Numbered from the stretch's first letter, positions 52,103 through 62,145 are shown. The stretch: 64,000 nt of DNA from Demequina phytophila (GCF_000971135.1 NZ_BBLW01000003.1:1-64000); one strand, 5' to 3'. The notes: generated by a model from the letters alone, not told the origin. Numbers and translations are program-made.

Positions 52103-53485
52103 ATGACCGCACCTGGACTCATCGCCGCCCAGGCCAAGATGGCCGCCGCCGGGGTCGACCAGACCGCCATCGACGTCTTCTCCCACTACTTCGGGGAGCT
52201 GGAGGCCGGCGCGACCGGCCTCATCCGTGAGGACACGATCGAGCCGCTGCTGGACCCGCCGTTCCTCGAGGGGATCGAGATCGACGATGACGCGGCGAGG
52301 GACGCGTTCGCGAAGACCGCGATCATCCGCCTCAACGGCGGCCTCGGCACCTCAATGGGGATGGATCGGGCGAAGTCGCTGCTCCCGGTCCGCGACGGGA
52401 GGTCGTTCCTCGACCTCATCGTCGAGCAGGTGCGCCAGGCCCGTGAGGCCACCGGCGCCCGTCTGCCGCTGGTGCTGATGAACAGCTTCCGCACGCAGGA
52501 CGACTCGCTCGAGGCGCTCGCCCCGTACGCGGACCTCGCGGTGGACGGCCTGCCGCTCGACTTCCTGCAGAACGCGGAGCCGAAGCTGCTGGTCGACGGC
52601 CTCATGCCCGCCGAGTGGCCCGCCGACCCCACCCTCGAGTGGTGCCCGCCCGGCCACGGCGACATCTACACGGCCCTGCTGGGCTCGGGGATCCTCGAGC
52701 GGCTCCTCGACGAGGGCTTCCGCTACGCCTCCACCGGCAACTCCGACAACCTCGGCGCGGTGCCGAGCCCCACGATCGCGGGCTGGTTCGCCGCGTCGGG
52801 CGCGCCGTACGCGGCCGAGCTGTGCCGCCGCACCGCCGCCGACCGCAAGGGCGGCCACCTCGCGATCCGTAGGTCCGACGGCCGGCTCATCCTGCGCGAC
52901 ACCGCCCAGACGGCGCCCGAGGAGATGCACTACTTCACGGACGAGCACCACCACCCGTACTTCCACACCAACAACCTGTGGTTCGACCTCGAGAAGCTGT
53001 TCGCGGCGCTCAAGGAGCGCGGCGCGGTGCTGGGCCTGCCCCTCATCCGCAACGTCAAGAACGTCGACCCGACCGACTCGACGTCGCCCGAGGTCTTCCA
53101 GATCGAGACCGCCATGGGCGCCGCGATCGAGGTGTTCGAGGGCGCGACGTCGATCGTGGTGGGCCGCGACCGGTTCCTGCCGGTGAAGACCACCAACGAC
53201 CTGCTGCTGCTGCGCTCGGACGCCTACACGCTCGACACGGACGGCGCGCTGCGCCTCGCGGTCGAGGCGGCCCCGCTGGTCGACCTGGACCCGAAGCACT
53301 TCAAGACCATGTCCACGTTCGAGGCGCGGTTCCCGCATGGGGCGCCGTCGCTGCGCGACGCGACCTCGCTCACCGTGCGCGGCGACTGGACCTTCGGGGC
53401 CGGCGTCGTGGTGCGGGGCGTGGTGACGCTCGAGGACACGGGCAAGGCGGAGGTCGTCCCCGACGGGACCGTGCTCGAGGGCTAG
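52103..53485 (+). CDS. UTP-glucose-1-phosphate uridylyltransferase (UDPGP family)
   Basis: Makes UDP-glucose from UTP and glucose-1-phosphate for cell-wall and glycan synthesis. The 460-aa protein is of the eukaryote-like UDPGP family rather than GalU: IIRLNGGLGTSMGMDRAKSLLPV for nucleotide binding, LEWCPPGHGDIYTALLGSG, STGNSDNLGA, and DPKHFKTMSTFEARFP with a C-terminal left-handed helix domain. TAGGCT at 52090-52095 ends 7 nt before the ATG (leaderless); the longer upstream frame is non-coding. Confidence 0.92.
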   Translation: MTAPGLIAAQAKMAAAGVDQTAIDVFSHYFGELEAGATGLIREDTIEPLLDPPFLEGIEIDDDAARDAFAKTAIIRLNGGLGTSMGMDRAKSLLPVRDGRSFLDLIVEQVRQAREATGARLPLVLMNSFRTQDDSLEALAPYADLAVDGLPLDFLQNAEPKLLVDGLMPAEWPADPTLEWCPPGHGDIYTALLGSGILERLLDEGFRYASTGNSDNLGAVPSPTIAGWFAASGAPYAAELCRRTAADRKGGHLAIRRSDGRLILRDTAQTAPEEMHYFTDEHHHPYFHTNNLWFDLEKLFAALKERGAVLGLPLIRNVKNVDPTDSTSPEVFQIETAMGAAIEVFEGATSIVVGRDRFLPVKTTNDLLLLRSDAYTLDTDGALRLAVEAAPLVDLDPKHFKTMSTFEARFPHGAPSLRDATSLTVRGDWTFGAGVVVRGVVTLEDTGKAEVVPDGTVLEG

Positions 53486-53500
53486 GCGTCCCGGTCGGAC

Positions 53501-53608
53501 CCGACCGGGCTCCACACGGATGCCCGTGCCAGGCCGGATTTCGATGCAGGTCGCGTCGCAACACCCGACCAGCGCGGGTGCGGTTGCAGAATCCGTGTGG
53601 AGAGCGGC
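53501..53608. repeat. Intergenic palindromic repeat, copy D
   Basis: Best-preserved copy: CCGACCGGGCTCCACACGGA at the left and GGTTGCAGAATCCGTGTGGA at the right. Between the converging UDPGP and CopD-CtaG genes; taken as the reference orientation. Confidence 0.7.
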
Positions 53609-53633
53609 GCGAGCAACAGCCGGCCAGCGCGCC

Positions 53634-55484
53634 TCAGCGTTCCTGCTGCGCGTCCTCCTGGGCGGTGCGGGCCAGCATGGCGTTGTAGGCGCGCAGCTCG
53701 GCGTCGTCGTCGCGCTCGGCCTTGCGGTCGAGGCGACGGCTCTCGCGCGTGTCCGCACGACGCCACGCGGCGATGATCCCGATCGCGAGCAGCACCACGG
53801 GGAACTCCCCGATGCCCCACGCGATCTGCCCGCCGTACTGCTGGTCGGTGATCGCGTCGGAACCCCACGTGCGCCCCATCAGCCCGAACCAGGTGGGCGC
53901 GATGAGCACGGTCGACATCATGATCGCGACGCCGAAGAACGCGTGGAAGGCCATGGTCGCGAACAGCAGCACGATCCGCAGCGGGTAGCCGGGCCGCGTG
54001 GGCCCCGGGTCGATGCCCACGAGCGCGTTGACGAACAGGTACCCGACCACAGTGAAGTGCAGGATCATCCACAGGTGGCCCACGTGGTTGCGCAGCGCGA
54101 ACTCGAACAGCGGCGAGTAGTAGAAGACGATGAGGAAGCCCGCGAAGCTCACGGCGGCGACGATCGGATGAGCCCAGAAGCGCATCCACCGTGACTCGAC
54201 CACCGTGCGGATCCACTCGCGCGGCCCCATCGACCCATCCGACCGGGGCGCGAGCGCGCGTAGCGCCAACGTGACCGGTGCGCCGAACGTGAGCGGCACG
54301 GGTACCACCATGACGAGCAGCATGTGCTCCAGCATGTGGCCGCTGAAGGTCACCATGCCGTACACCGTGGGCCCGCCCTGGGTGATCCACACCAGGATCG
54401 CGATGCCCACGAGGAACGATGCCGTGCGGTACCAGGGCCACGCGTCGCCGCGGCGACGCAGCCGCACCACCCACCGCACGTACGTGATCGCGATCGCGGC
54501 GAGCACGAACGCGGTGATGATCTCGAGCCGCCACAGCCCCACCCACGTCGCGAACGAGGGCGCGGGCGGCAGCTCGTAGCCGGTGAGGAAGTAGGCGGGG
54601 CTGGGCTCCTCGACGGGGACGATCGGGATGGGCGGCGCGGTCGACGCGAGGACCGCGGCGACGCCCATGACGGCCATGAGCGCTCCCACGTCGACGAGCA
54701 TGAGCCGCCAGAAGCGCTCGCGCGCCTGCGCCTCGTTGAGACGGGGCAGCGATACGCGCCTGTGCAGCGCCGCGAGGGCGACCGCGACCGCCATGAGGCC
54801 GATCTTGAGCAGCAGCAGACGCCCGTACGTGGTGGTGATCAGCTCCGTGGGGCTCGACAGCCGGATCCAGCCGCTCACGGCGCCCGAGACCACCACGGCG
54901 GCCGCGGCCCAGATCGCGATGCGCGACGCGCGACGCACCGCGTCCTTGGTCCGGTCCCCGAGCGAGCGGCGCAGCAGCAGCATCACGCCGATCACGCCCG
55001 TCCACACCGTCGCGCCGGCCAGGTGGAGGAACATGGCGGACGTCGCGAGGTGATGGTCGGCTGCGCCCGCGGCGTGGCCGGTCTCCGCGAGCCAGCCTAG
55101 CGCCCACGCCACCGGCACCAGCGACCACGCGGCGACCGCGGGCGTCCTCACCAGCGTGCACAGCACGGAGGCCACGAGGCCGGCGGCCAGCACCTGCAGG
55201 TAGGCGATCAGCAGGTCGACCGAGGTCGAGTAGCTCCACCACTCCTCGACGAAGCGCGACGCGTCAGGCAGCGCGCCGCGGATGCTCGCGTACGTCGCGA
55301 GCGAGTGCCCGAACGCGCCGACCACCCAGCCGATCGACCCGATGCGCGCGATCAGCGACGCGCGACCCACCGCGGCGTGCCCGGCGGGCAGCACCGCCGC
55401 GATCACGAGCAGCGCGCCCGCGGTCGCCGCGATCGAGAGGTCCCGCACGGCCGCGAACACCGTCACCAGGGCCTCGACTTGCAT
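53634..55484 (-). CDS. CopD-CtaG fusion (copper handling / cytochrome oxidase assembly)
   Basis: A 616-aa membrane protein. The N-terminal half is a CopD-like copper-uptake domain (about 120-290; MFLHLAGATVWTGVIGVMLL, RRASRIAIWA). The C-terminal half is a caa3-type CtaG domain (about 310-590; FSGHMLEHMLLVMVVPVPLTFGAP, MAFHAFFGVAIMMST). It probably delivers copper to cytochrome c oxidase. TACCCT ends 6 nt before the ATG (leaderless). The fusion is common in actinobacteria. Charged tail of about 40 residues. Confidence 0.92.
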   Translation of the reverse strand: MQVEALVTVFAAVRDLSIAATAGALLVIAAVLPAGHAAVGRASLIARIGSIGWVVGAFGHSLATYASIRGALPDASRFVEEWWSYSTSVDLLIAYLQVLAAGLVASVLCTLVRTPAVAAWSLVPVAWALGWLAETGHAAGAADHHLATSAMFLHLAGATVWTGVIGVMLLLRRSLGDRTKDAVRRASRIAIWAAAAVVVSGAVSGWIRLSSPTELITTTYGRLLLLKIGLMAVAVALAALHRRVSLPRLNEAQARERFWRLMLVDVGALMAVMGVAAVLASTAPPIPIVPVEEPSPAYFLTGYELPPAPSFATWVGLWRLEIITAFVLAAIAITYVRWVVRLRRRGDAWPWYRTASFLVGIAILVWITQGGPTVYGMVTFSGHMLEHMLLVMVVPVPLTFGAPVTLALRALAPRSDGSMGPREWIRTVVESRWMRFWAHPIVAAVSFAGFLIVFYYSPLFEFALRNHVGHLWMILHFTVVGYLFVNALVGIDPGPTRPGYPLRIVLLFATMAFHAFFGVAIMMSTVLIAPTWFGLMGRTWGSDAITDQQYGGQIAWGIGEFPVVLLAIGIIAAWRRADTRESRRLDRKAERDDDAELRAYNAMLARTAQEDAQQER

Positions 55485-55514
55485 GCCTCAAGGGTAGGGC
55501 CGCGCGCGGGTGGG

Positions 55515-56534
55515 TCAGGGCCGGTCGATCCACACCCCGTGCGTGTGCGCGAGGGCCACCGGCGCGGTCTCGCGGGGCCGCAGACCCACGCGCAGGTCCG
55601 CGCCGCCGCCGGGCTGCGGCTCGAACGCGACCCGCACCAGGGGGCGCCGGGCGGCGACGGCGACCACCGCATCGTCCACCGCGTCGAGGGCGTCGTCGGG
55701 CAGCTGGTAGAGCGCGATCGAGTGCCACAGCACGATGGGTCCGGGCGGGAGCGCCTCGGCGACCGCGGGAAGCGTCACCGCCGCGTCGCCCGCGACCATC
55801 GTGATGTCCGCGGAGGCGCGCAGCGCGATCGCGGCGCGCAGGCGCTCGAGGCGGTCCGTCTGCTCGGGCCACACGAGCGCCTCGAGCCACGCGGCCTGCT
55901 CGGGATCCGTCGCGTCGACCGGCGCGAGGTCCAGCCCGGTACGGGTCGCGAACGCCGGGGGCGCCACCGGCAGGTCGAACGCGCCGCGGTTCTCGCAGTC
56001 GAGGGTGAGCGGCGAGGCGCCGATCCGGGTGCCGTCGTAGCGATACGCCACCGTGTCCATGAGGAGCCCGAGCCCCGCGGAGGCGCCCACGTCGATCGCG
56101 TGCACCGGTCCGTCCCAGCCGCGTTCCCCGAGCGCCGCCGCGATGACGGGCATGAGCACGGCGCACCGGCGTACCTCGTTGGTCTGGGTGCGACGGGACC
56201 CGAACGCGAGCACGTCGGCCTCGCGCTCGAGCACGAAGCCGCGGAACGCCTCATACGCGGCGGGCTCCGCGGGGCGCGCGTCCCCGGCGAGCCGTGGATA
56301 CCAGGCGGCGAGCGCATCGTCCCTGCTGAGAAGGCGCTGCACGGCCGCGAACAGGATGTTGATGGGCGGCGAGGAGGGGATGCGCGCAAGGACTCCGAGC
56401 AGCGCGGGATCGTCGGCGATGCGCGTCGCGAACAGCCGGTAGAGCGGCGAGTCCGCCGCGAAGGGCACCCACGCCCGCACCGACGCGGCAACCTGCTCGA
56501 GCGGGACATCCTCGCCCGCGAGCCAGCGCTCCAT
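55515..56534 (-). CDS. DUF2332 protein
   Basis: A 339-aa soluble protein of the DUF2332 family: SPLYRLFATRIADDPALL at the N-terminus, the glycine-rich VHAIDVGASAGLGLLMD resembling a methyltransferase motif I, and IVLWHSIALYQLP. AdoMet binding is suspected but not shown. ATG 56534 chosen over the preceding GTG codon; AGGGGG lies about 6 nt upstream. Two dispersed 9-mers, both in minus orientation, lie within it. Confidence 0.87.
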   Translation of the reverse strand: MERWLAGEDVPLEQVAASVRAWVPFAADSPLYRLFATRIADDPALLGVLARIPSSPPINILFAAVQRLLSRDDALAAWYPRLAGDARPAEPAAYEAFRGFVLEREADVLAFGSRRTQTNEVRRCAVLMPVIAAALGERGWDGPVHAIDVGASAGLGLLMDTVAYRYDGTRIGASPLTLDCENRGAFDLPVAPPAFATRTGLDLAPVDATDPEQAAWLEALVWPEQTDRLERLRAAIALRASADITMVAGDAAVTLPAVAEALPPGPIVLWHSIALYQLPDDALDAVDDAVVAVAARRPLVRVAFEPQPGGGADLRVGLRPRETAPVALAHTHGVWIDRP

Positions 56535-56608
56535 CACGGCCCCCTTGATGCGTACTTTTACGTTTCCTTGACCGAAATCGACGCTACCACCGCGGGTAGC
56601 GTGGCGGC

Positions 56609-57736
56609 ATGGCTGCGCCCCTCTCCGCGATCGACGTGCGACGGCTCCGCCTGCGCGCGCTGCTGCTCGCCGGCGAGCGGGGACGGGCGGGGGACGATGC
56701 GCCGGCCGGGGACGCGGGCGAGGTCGCCCGGGTGGTGGCTCACCTCGGAGCGATGCAGGCCCAGGACGTCGCCTCGGCGCTGTGGTCGCTCGGGCTGCGG
56801 CTGCCGGGCACGACCGAGCTTCACCTGCGCGACGCGCTCGCGCGCGGACAGGCGATCCGCACGTGGCCCATGCGCGGCACCATCCACCTCGTGCCCCCGC
56901 GCGACGCCGCGTGGATGACCGCCCTCATGAGCACTCGGCCCCGTGCGGCCGCGGCGGCGCGGCGTGCCCAGCTGGGACTGGACGACGCGACCGTCGAGCG
57001 CGGCGCGCAGGTCCTGCTGGAGGCCCTCCGGGGACGCCGGCTCACGCGCGCCGCCTGCCTGGCCGCGCTCGAGGATGCAGGCATCCCGACGGACGGTCAG
57101 CGCGGCTACCACGTGATCGTCGACGCGGCCCAGGCCGGCGCCGTGTGCATCGTCGCGCAGGACGGCAAGGAGCAGGTGTTCGCGCGGCTCGACGAGGCCG
57201 CGCCCGATCCGCTCCGGCCCTCACGCGAGGACGCGCTCGCGACCCTCGCGCGCCGCTACGTGCAGTCGCACGGCCCCGTCACCGAGGCGGACCTCGCGCG
57301 CTGGACGGGCCTTCCGTTGCGGGACTGCCGCGCGGGCATCGCGGCCGCGGGCGAGGCGATCACGCGCGTCGACACGGTCGCGGGTCCGATGCTCGCGTCG
57401 CCGCGAGTGCTGGAGGCCGGCGCCCCCGCCGAGCGCGCCGTCCTCGCGGCACCGGGCTTCGACGAGCTGGTGCTGGGCTACGCGGACCGCTCCGCGCAGC
57501 TGCCGCGCGAACGCGAGGCCGCGGTGGTCCCGGGTGGCAACGGCGTGTTCCGTTCCACGTTCGTGCGCGACGGCCTGGTGGTGGGCACGTGGCGGCGCAC
57601 CGTCACGGCGACGGCGGTGCGCGTGGAGGCTCACGACCTCGCGGGGTTGTCTGCCCGCGACCGCGGCCGCTGCGAGGCCGCTCTCGCGCCCTACGGCGCG
57701 TTCCTCGAACGCAAGGTCCGGGCCGCGTGGGCCTAG
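56609..57736 (+). CDS. Winged-helix DNA-binding-domain protein (HTH_42 family)
   Basis: A 375-aa protein of the HTH_42 (DUF1006) family related to interstrand-crosslink glycosylases such as YcaQ/AlkX. Typical blocks: AHLGAMQAQDVASALWSLGLR, IRTWPMRGTIHLVPP with the conserved RGT, and FDELVLGYADRS. Whether it is an active glycosylase is unclear because the QxQ motif of YcaQ reads QAQ here. TAGCGT ends 6 nt before the ATG (leaderless). Confidence 0.85.
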   Translation: MAAPLSAIDVRRLRLRALLLAGERGRAGDDAPAGDAGEVARVVAHLGAMQAQDVASALWSLGLRLPGTTELHLRDALARGQAIRTWPMRGTIHLVPPRDAAWMTALMSTRPRAAAAARRAQLGLDDATVERGAQVLLEALRGRRLTRAACLAALEDAGIPTDGQRGYHVIVDAAQAGAVCIVAQDGKEQVFARLDEAAPDPLRPSREDALATLARRYVQSHGPVTEADLARWTGLPLRDCRAGIAAAGEAITRVDTVAGPMLASPRVLEAGAPAERAVLAAPGFDELVLGYADRSAQLPREREAAVVPGGNGVFRSTFVRDGLVVGTWRRTVTATAVRVEAHDLAGLSARDRGRCEAALAPYGAFLERKVRAAWA

Positions 57737-57749
57737 CGGCCCACCACCA

Positions 57750-58457
57750 TCAGACCTGGTAGCCGAACTCCTCGAGCAGCAGCCACTCGCGCTCCGCGAT
57801 GCGCGCACGGTGCTCGGCGTCCATCCCGACGCGGCCCGACTTCGACGCGTTCGCGCCGGCGTGCGACCGCGCGATCGCCTCGATCTCCTCCCGGGACTTC
57901 GTGATCCCCAGGCGGTCCCGGTGGGCGTCGAGCATGTCGACCACGTCGTCGGCGAGCGACTCCGTGCGCAGCGCGACGTCCCACATCTTGTGCTCGGCGT
58001 GCTGCGCGCGGACGTCCTCGACGGTCTTCATGGTCGCCATGCGGGGGAAGGGCCGGGAGATCGCGAGGCGCAGGTAGCGGAACGTCTGCAGCCCGACGAG
58101 CGGGGCGATGCCGCTGGTGCCCCACCGCCCGGCCACGAGCGCGGTGTTGGCGGGGTCGAGCACCACGTCGAGCCACGTGCCGAAGTCGTCGTACACGGCG
58201 CCGTTGCCGGACTGGCGCAGGTTCTTCGACACTCCTCCGTGACGGTCGACGCCGTAGCGGTACAGCGACAGGTACTGGGCCCACGGGTCACGCACGGAGA
58301 TGCAGTGCAGCAGCGAGGGGTCGTGCTGGTTGATCACGCCGTGACGGTTGCGCATGACCGGCTCCTGGCCGAGGACCTCGATGAGGACCTCCTCGACGTA
58401 GGTCGAACCGGTCTTCTGCGGGTCGAGATAGACGAGCCCCTCGAACACGACGGCCAT
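57750..58457 (-). CDS. Sulfotransferase-like protein
   Basis: A 235-aa protein whose N-terminus VYLDPQKTGSTYVEEVL matches the 5-prime-phosphosulfate loop of PAPS-dependent sulfotransferases, followed by LLHCISVRDPWAQYLSLYRYG, resembling the 3-prime-phosphate motif (RDPxxxxxS). The rest is poorly conserved. It may sulfate a surface glycan. Sulfate-activation genes (cysD, cysQ) lie 4 kb away. ATG 58457, with AAGGGTG upstream. Not part of the E1/E2 operon, though just downstream of it on the same strand. Confidence 0.75.
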   Translation of the reverse strand: MAVVFEGLVYLDPQKTGSTYVEEVLIEVLGQEPVMRNRHGVINQHDPSLLHCISVRDPWAQYLSLYRYGVDRHGGVSKNLRQSGNGAVYDDFGTWLDVVLDPANTALVAGRWGTSGIAPLVGLQTFRYLRLAISRPFPRMATMKTVEDVRAQHAEHKMWDVALRTESLADDVVDMLDAHRDRLGITKSREEIEAIARSHAGANASKSGRVGMDAEHRARIAEREWLLLEEFGYQV

Positions 58458-58524
58458 GCCAGCACCCTTCCCTCTCACGCCCGGACGGGCCTGCGACCCC
58501 GTGACTGTACCGCGACTGCGGGAG

Positions 58525-59946
58525 CTAGCCCCAGACCAGCCCCTGCGACGGATCGCTCATCACGCGGCCCACGTCGGCCAACACGCGCGCGCCGAGCTCG
58601 CCGTCGACCAGGCGGTGGTCGAAGCTGAGCGCGAGCTGCGTGACCCAGCGGATCTTGATCTCGCCCTCGTGCACCCACGGCTGCTCGCGGATCGCGCCGA
58701 ACGCGAGGATCGCGGACTCCCCGGGGTTGAGGATGGGGGTACCCGTGTCGATGCCGAGCGGGCCCACGTTGGTGATCGAGATGGTGCCGCCGGTCAGCGA
58801 GCTCGGGGGCGTGCGGTTCTCGCGCGCGAGGGCGGTGAGCTCGCCGAGCGAGGCCGCGAGCTCGTGCAGCGGCAGCCGGTGCGCGTCCTTGATGTTGGGC
58901 ACCAGCAGGCCGCGCGGCGTCGAGGCCGCGATGCCGAGGTTGACGAAGTGCTTGTAGACGATCTCCTGCGCCTCGTCGTCCCACGACGCGTTGATCTCGG
59001 GGTGGCGGCGCACCGCGAGCAGCAGCGCCTTCGCCACGATCAGCAGCGGCGTCACGCGCACGTCCGCGAACTCGCGGTCCGCCTTGAGCCGCTTCACCAG
59101 CGTCATGGTCTCGGTGACGTCGGCCGTGTGGAACACGGTCACGTGCGGCGCGGTGAACGCCGACTTCACCATCGCCTCGGCGGTCCGCTTGCGCACGGAC
59201 CGGACGGGCACGCGCGTCGAGCGCCCGCCGTCCTTCGAGTAGCCGGACTCGAGCCACGGCTGGTCGTCGCCCGCGTATGTCGCGAGGCTGCGTGCCGAGT
59301 TCGCCTGCGACGCCTGCTCGACGTCCTCACGCGTCACCAGGCCTCCGGGACCCGACGGCGTGACGGTGGTGAGGTCCACGCCCAGGTCGCGCGCGAGCTT
59401 GCGCACCGGCGGCTTCGCGAGCACGGGGTACTCGCTCGCATCCTCGGCACCGCCGATCGGGTCGAGCGCGCCGTCGCGGCGCTCGCGCCGCTGCGCGGAG
59501 CCGGCCCTCACGCCGTACCCGACGAGCACGGCGCCCGAACCCTCCGTCTCCGCGACCGTCGCGGGGGACGATGCCGGGGCCGGCTCGGGCGCGGCCGGCG
59601 CCTGGGCGACGGGCGCGGCCGGAGGCGCGGACCCCTCCACCGCCTCGGTGACCACGGCGTCCTGGGCGACCGGTGCATCGTCCACCGGCGCCTCGCCGCC
59701 GGGGTCCACGTCGAACGTCGCGATCGGGGCGCCCACGTCGACCGTGTCGCCCTCGGCGGCGAGCAGCGCGACCACCACGCCGTCGTACGGGCACGGCAGC
59801 TCGACCAGGGACTTCGCGGTCTCGATCTCGAGCAGCGGCTGGTTCACCTCGACGGTGTCGCCCGGGGCCACGCGCCACGTGACGATGTCCGCCTCGGTCA
59901 GGCCCTCGCCCGCGTCGGGCATGTGGAAGGTCTCGATGGTGGGCAT
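58525..59946 (-). CDS. 2-oxoacid dehydrogenase E2 (dihydrolipoamide acyltransferase)
   Basis: Acyltransferase core of a branched-chain-type 2-oxoacid dehydrogenase. The 473-aa protein has one lipoyl domain (1-80, lipoylated K45 in EIETAKSLVE), an Ala/Pro linker, a subunit-binding domain (about 170-210) and the catalytic domain ending with SFDHRLVDG (H444, D448). Operon E1-alpha, E1-beta, E2; E3 is not here. Substrate could be branched-chain 2-oxoacids or pyruvate; E1 type and the lack of E3 favour the former. Two dispersed 9-mers lie in the linker. Confidence 0.92.
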   Translation of the reverse strand: MPTIETFHMPDAGEGLTEADIVTWRVAPGDTVEVNQPLLEIETAKSLVELPCPYDGVVVALLAAEGDTVDVGAPIATFDVDPGGEAPVDDAPVAQDAVVTEAVEGSAPPAAPVAQAPAAPEPAPASSPATVAETEGSGAVLVGYGVRAGSAQRRERRDGALDPIGGAEDASEYPVLAKPPVRKLARDLGVDLTTVTPSGPGGLVTREDVEQASQANSARSLATYAGDDQPWLESGYSKDGGRSTRVPVRSVRKRTAEAMVKSAFTAPHVTVFHTADVTETMTLVKRLKADREFADVRVTPLLIVAKALLLAVRRHPEINASWDDEAQEIVYKHFVNLGIAASTPRGLLVPNIKDAHRLPLHELAASLGELTALARENRTPPSSLTGGTISITNVGPLGIDTGTPILNPGESAILAFGAIREQPWVHEGEIKIRWVTQLALSFDHRLVDGELGARVLADVGRVMSDPSQGLVWG

Positions 59947-59956
59947 GCGCGGCCTC

Positions 59957-60970
59957 TCAGTGCGTCATCACGCGGTCGACGGCGTCGAGCACGCGATCAA
60001 GGTTGGGAAGGTAGTCGTGCTCCAGCTTCGCCCCAGGGTAGGGCGCGTGGAAGCCGCCCACCCGGAGCACGGGCGCGTGGAGGTGGAAGAACGCCTGCTC
60101 GGCGACGCGCGCGGACAGCTCGGCGCCGGGGCCGTACGTGGTGGGCGCCTCGTGGACGATCACCACGCGGCCCGTGCGCTTCGCGGAGCGCACCACGGTC
60201 TCGGAGTCGAGCGGCGAGATCGAGCGGAGGTCCACCACCTCGATGCTGGTGCCGTCGGCGCCGGCGAGCTCGGCCGCCTGGAGCGCGAGGCGGACCGTGG
60301 GCCCGTACGCGACCAGGGTGACGTCGGTGCCCTGGCGGGCGACGCGGCCGCGCGACATCTCCGCGGTGCCGGCCGAGGCGCCGTCCTCGCCTGACAGCTG
60401 CGCGTCCACGCGGGTCTCGTCGACCTCGCCCTTGTCCCAGTAGCGCGCCTTGGGCTCGAGGAAGATCACCGGGTCCGGCGAGGCGATGGCCTGCTGGATC
60501 ATGTCGAAGGCGTCCTGGGGCGTCGCCGGCGAGATCACGCGGAGGCCGGCCGTGTGCGCGAACAGCGCCTCGGGGCTCTCCGAGTGGTGCTCGAGGCCGC
60601 CGATCCCACCGGCGAACGGCACACGGACCACCACGGGCAGCTGGATGCGGCCCTGCGAGCGGTAGTGCATCTTCGCCAGCTGGGTGGTGATCTGATCGAA
60701 CGCCGGGAAGATGAAGCCGTCGAACTGGATCTCGACCACGGGACGGTAGCCGCGCATGGACATGCCGATCGCGGTGCCGACGATCCCGGACTCCGCGAGC
60801 GGGGTGTCCATGACCCGCTCGGGGCCGAAGTCCTTCCACAGGCCGTCGGTGACGCGGAAGACGCCGCCGAGCTGTCCGATGTCCTCGCCCATGAGCAGGA
60901 CCTTCTCGTCGCGGTCCATCGCCGCGCGCAGGCCGCGGTTGATCGCGCCCGCCAGAGTCATCTGGGTCAC
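59957..60970 (-). CDS. 2-oxoacid dehydrogenase E1 beta subunit
   Basis: Second E1 subunit, 337 aa: transketolase-type fold with VLLMGEDIGQLGGVFRVTDGL, GFIFPAFDQITTQLAKMHYRSQG and the C-terminal half VVIVHEAPTTYGPGAELSARV. Start GTG 60970 overlaps the E1-alpha stop by 4 nt, with GGGGGTG upstream; ATG 60961 is the alternative. Eleven bp separate it from E2. Confidence 0.93.
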   Translation of the reverse strand: MTQMTLAGAINRGLRAAMDRDEKVLLMGEDIGQLGGVFRVTDGLWKDFGPERVMDTPLAESGIVGTAIGMSMRGYRPVVEIQFDGFIFPAFDQITTQLAKMHYRSQGRIQLPVVVRVPFAGGIGGLEHHSESPEALFAHTAGLRVISPATPQDAFDMIQQAIASPDPVIFLEPKARYWDKGEVDETRVDAQLSGEDGASAGTAEMSRGRVARQGTDVTLVAYGPTVRLALQAAELAGADGTSIEVVDLRSISPLDSETVVRSAKRTGRVVIVHEAPTTYGPGAELSARVAEQAFFHLHAPVLRVGGFHAPYPGAKLEHDYLPNLDRVLDAVDRVMTH

Positions 60971-62097
60971 GCGTGCACCCCCTGGTCGGCGAACGAGCGC
61001 TCGTACCGCTCGAACCACGCCCGCTCCGCGGCGACGGTCGCGTGGGGCTCGGCGTACACGTGGTCGAACATCGCGGTGCTGGTGGGCGACTCCCACCCGC
61101 GCACGGTCTCGCGGGTGCGGCGCCCGAGTGCCTTGGCCTCCGCCGCGACGGCCTCGCGGACGTCGTCATCGAGCTCGCCGAGCGCGGTGAGGTACGCGTC
61201 GAGGCGCGCGATCGGGTCGCGGTCCGCCCAGTACGACTCGTCGGCGCGTGTGCGGTACCGGGTCGGGTCGTCGGCGGTCGTGTGGGCGCCCATGCGGTAG
61301 GTGAAGGCCTCGATGAGCACCGGCCCTCCGCCCGACCGCGCGCGCTCGAGCGCCCAGCGCGTCACGGCGTAGCACGCGAGCACGTCGTTGCCGTCGACAC
61401 GCACGGACGGGATGTCGAAGCCGGCGCCGCGCTGCGCGAGCGGCGCGCGCGTCTGACGCGTGACGGGCTCCGAGATCGCGAACTGGTTGTTCTGCACGAA
61501 GAAGACGACCGGCGCGCTGTTGACCGCGGCGAACACCATGGCCTCGCTCACGTCGCCCTGGCTGGTCGCGCCGTCGCCGAAGTAGCAGATCACCGCGCCG
61601 TCCCGCTCGGGGTCGCCGGTCCCCACCATGCCGTCGCGGTCCATCGCCATCGCGTAGCCGGTCGCATGCAGCGAGTGCGCGCCGATCACCAAGGTATAGA
61701 GGTGGAAACGGTGAGCCTCGGGGTCCCATGCGCCGTGCTGCAGACCCCTGAAGATCCGCAGGATCTCGGGCATGTCGACGCCACGGGTCAGCGCGACGCC
61801 GTGCTCGCGGTACGAGGGGAACACGAAGTCGTTGCCGTTCAGCGCGTGCCCGGAGCCGATCTGGGCGGCCTCCTGGCCGAGCGACTGGACCCAGACGCCC
61901 AGCTCGCCCTGACGCTGCAGGCTGGTCGCCTCGTTGTCGAAGGCGCGCACCACCGTCATGTCGCGCCACATCCGCCGCAGCGCCGCGGCGTCGAGGTCCG
62001 CGGCGAAGCCGTCGAAGTCGGGGTGCGCGAGCCGCTCGCCGGTGCGGGTGAGCAGGGTGATGAGGTCCTCGTCGGTGCGCGGTCCGTGTGCCTCCAT
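60967..62097 (-). CDS. 2-oxoacid dehydrogenase E1 alpha subunit
   Basis: Thiamine-diphosphate enzyme, 376 aa, first gene of the operon. TPP motif GDGATSQGDVSEAMVFAAV...QNN, the phosphorylation-loop region RMGAHTTADDPTRYR and FVFPSYREHGVAL are all typical of the branched-chain type. A palindrome-rich promoter region lies upstream and probably binds a regulator of amino-acid catabolism. Divergent from cysQ. Confidence 0.94.
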   Translation of the reverse strand: MEAHGPRTDEDLITLLTRTGERLAHPDFDGFAADLDAAALRRMWRDMTVVRAFDNEATSLQRQGELGVWVQSLGQEAAQIGSGHALNGNDFVFPSYREHGVALTRGVDMPEILRIFRGLQHGAWDPEAHRFHLYTLVIGAHSLHATGYAMAMDRDGMVGTGDPERDGAVICYFGDGATSQGDVSEAMVFAAVNSAPVVFFVQNNQFAISEPVTRQTRAPLAQRGAGFDIPSVRVDGNDVLACYAVTRWALERARSGGGPVLIEAFTYRMGAHTTADDPTRYRTRADESYWADRDPIARLDAYLTALGELDDDVREAVAAEAKALGRRTRETVRGWESPTSTAMFDHVYAEPHATVAAERAWFERYERSFADQGVHA

Positions 62098-62145
62098 GAG
62101 GGGCTCCCTTCCGTTCCACAGGCGGGTCGCGAAGCGGCCCGCCGT